Shown: in pieces, positions 4,299-5,242 of the stretch
Position numbering within the stretch: position 1 is the stretch's first letter
Layout: each line of letters opens with the position of its first letter
Source of the DNA: DATIHF01 sp035480955
GTDB lineage: Bacteria; Patescibacteriota; Microgenomatia; Woykebacterales; RBG-16-39-9b
Reading direction: 5' to 3'
DNA length: 5,242 nt
Assembly (NCBI GenBank): GCA_035480955.1
Contig: DATIHF010000036.1
Span: 1-5,242 of the forward strand
Made by a program: the position numbers and the translations under genes
Notes under the pieces: model-generated
The model's database searches: none
What the model was told of the DNA's origin: nothing
Seen by the model: only the letters and a program-made list of their open reading frames with translations

Positions 4299-5242
4299 GA
4301 CGGTAAACCTCCTCTTCTAGTATATCGCCTACTACTTCCTCAACAATATCCTGCGAAGTGAAAATTCCCACCATCTCTTCTTTATCGTTCACGACAACTC
4401 CCATTGAAGATTTTTTAGGGCGAAAAATTGGTAGGATTTCATCTAGTCTAGTGTTCTGCTTCACGAAAAAGGTCGGGCGCATAATATCAGCAAGTTTAGT
4501 GGAAAATTTTTCTTCCTTTGTCGTTCGAATCACATCAATCACGTCTAAAACACCGATTATTTTATTTTGACTGTCGTGAAAGAGCGGGTAGCGGTCAAAA
4601 GGCGCATCGTGTGGGTGATCAAGAAATTCTTGGACAGTTTGATCCGCGGAAAAGCTTACGACACTTGCCTTGGGAGTCATGATCTGGTTCACAGTTGTTT
4701 TTTCGAAATCCAGCACTGACTGCAGACGCTTGGTCGCATCTGTATCGAGCAAACCCTCTTCCCCACTCATCGAGATCACTGAGCGCAGCTCTTCCTCGGT
4801 AACTCTTTGGATTTTTTCTCCATTTAATTTGTTAACAAACCTGGTAATTGCTTCGAAAACCCAAACAGCTGGGTAGAAAAGAATTTCCAAAATCTGAACT
4901 GGGCGGGCACTAAGAAGTGAGATTGTCTCAGAATTTGCTAGAGCGAAGCTTTTTGGGGTGATTTCTGCAAAAACTAAAACTAATAAAGTTGCTACACCGG
5001 TCGCAATCCCCACACCACTACTACCAAACAGCCTGATAGCTACTTCGGTAGTAACCGCCGCCGCGGCCGTATTGGCCAAACAGTTGCCAATCAAGAGAGT
5101 GATCAAAATGCGATGAGGGTTTTGGCGAATTTTGTATAAAGCGGCAGCACCAGGCTTTTTTTGCTCAAAAAGCGAACGAATTTTTCCTCGACTAAGGGAG
5201 AGAATTGCAGTTTCAGTTCCGGCAAAGAAAGCTGAAAAAGTA
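4291..5242 (-). CDS. CNNM (DUF21)/CBS-pair membrane protein, CorC/HlyC-related, 5' truncated by window
   Basis: The frame runs without a stop to the window edge (316 residues visible; the true start is outside). The TTG at 5104-5106 is an internal Leu codon. The visible N-terminal part has the CNNM signatures AFFAGTETAILSLSR (about 4-18), IGNCLANTAAAA (about 51-62) and FAEITPKSFAL (about 91-101) with hydrophobic segments, as in Mg2+-export-related CNNM/CorB proteins. A soluble CBS (Bateman) pair follows: CBS1 from about 185 (MTPK) to 239, and CBS2 from about 252 (IMRP) to 308. CBS pairs in this family bind adenine nucleotide. The protein stops soon after CBS2, so the C-terminal CorC_HlyC domain of many relatives is absent. 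A divalent-cation transport or homeostasis role is inferred from the family. It is cotranscribed with the tRNA-binding gene. Confidence 0.92.
   Translation of the reverse strand, partial: TFSAFFAGTETAILSLSRGKIRSLFEQKKPGAAALYKIRQNPHRILITLLIGNCLANTAAAAVTTEVAIRLFGSSGVGIATGVATLLVLVFAEITPKSFALANSETISLLSARPVQILEILFYPAVWVFEAITRFVNKLNGEKIQRVTEEELRSVISMSGEEGLLDTDATKRLQSVLDFEKTTVNQIMTPKASVVSFSADQTVQEFLDHPHDAPFDRYPLFHDSQNKIIGVLDVIDVIRTTKEEKFSTKLADIMRPTFFVKQNTRLDEILPIFRPKKSSMGVVVNDKEEMVGIFTSQDIVEEVVGDILEEEVYRHE
4308..4313 (-). promoter_or_regulatory. Shine-Dalgarno of the tRNA-binding protein gene
   Basis: A perfect AGGAGG on the - strand lies inside the end of the CNNM gene, 9 nt before the ATG at 4296-4298. 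It supports that start and independent or coupled initiation at this internal operon position. Confidence 0.8.

Noticed and set aside
4358..4876. Plus-strand frames within the CNNM/CBS gene
   Set aside because: They are Ser-rich antisense translations of a conserved coding region with no supporting signals.
5104..5106. TTG as start of the CNNM/CBS protein
   Set aside because: The frame continues upstream with conserved CNNM residues (AFFAGTETAILSLSR) to the window edge, so this is an internal Leu codon.

Overview
The window looks like a stretch of bacterial chromosome using the standard code: TAA, TAG and TGA all serve as stops. The likely source is a Patescibacteria/CPR-type bacterium. That placement is inferred from compact gene packing, a stand-alone MetRS C-terminal tRNA-binding domain, a CNNM/CBS membrane protein without the usual C-terminal domain, a minimal prepilin-like gene, and start regions that often lack a Shine-Dalgarno (SD) sequence. 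It is not proven here.

Layout, left to right. The C-terminal tail of a tyrosine recombinase (+) ends at 116 and meets a strong hairpin terminator at 130-159. The terminator's U-tract overlaps the stop codon of the convergent ftsH gene. ftsH (-, 158-2020) encodes a membrane AAA+ zinc protease. It has a promoter at 2134-2163 and a roughly 106-nt leader containing a 20-codon ORF that stops one base before the ftsH ATG. trpS (-, 2166-3149) encodes tryptophanyl-tRNA synthetase and appears leaderless. A small unrecognised Cys-containing gene (-, 3188-3406) follows; its last codons form one arm of a textbook terminator. Its leader is about 130 nt and holds a consensus-like promoter, a possible 13-codon leader ORF, a second terminator-like hairpin and then a good SD. 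On the other strand a short type IV prepilin-like gene (+, 3595-3972) starts 7 nt after a perfect TATAAT. It meets a MetRS-beta/Trbp111-like tRNA-binding protein gene (-, 3969-4298) tail to tail, both stops being read from one CTAG. That gene is coupled by an 8-bp overlap to a CNNM/CBS protein gene (-, 4291 to beyond 5242), which is cut by the window edge.

No CRISPR array, insertion sequence, rRNA or tRNA was seen. Most genes are housekeeping. The most interesting material is in the non-coding gaps. At three starts a -10 box lies exactly 7 nt before an ATG with no SD, predicting leaderless mRNAs, while an operon-internal gene and the small Cys gene have clear SDs. The 3407-3594 gap contains divergent promoters and a leader in which a terminator-hairpin loop and the SD carry the same AAAGG, both complementary to one CCTTT between them. 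This could be an attenuation device, but that is untested.
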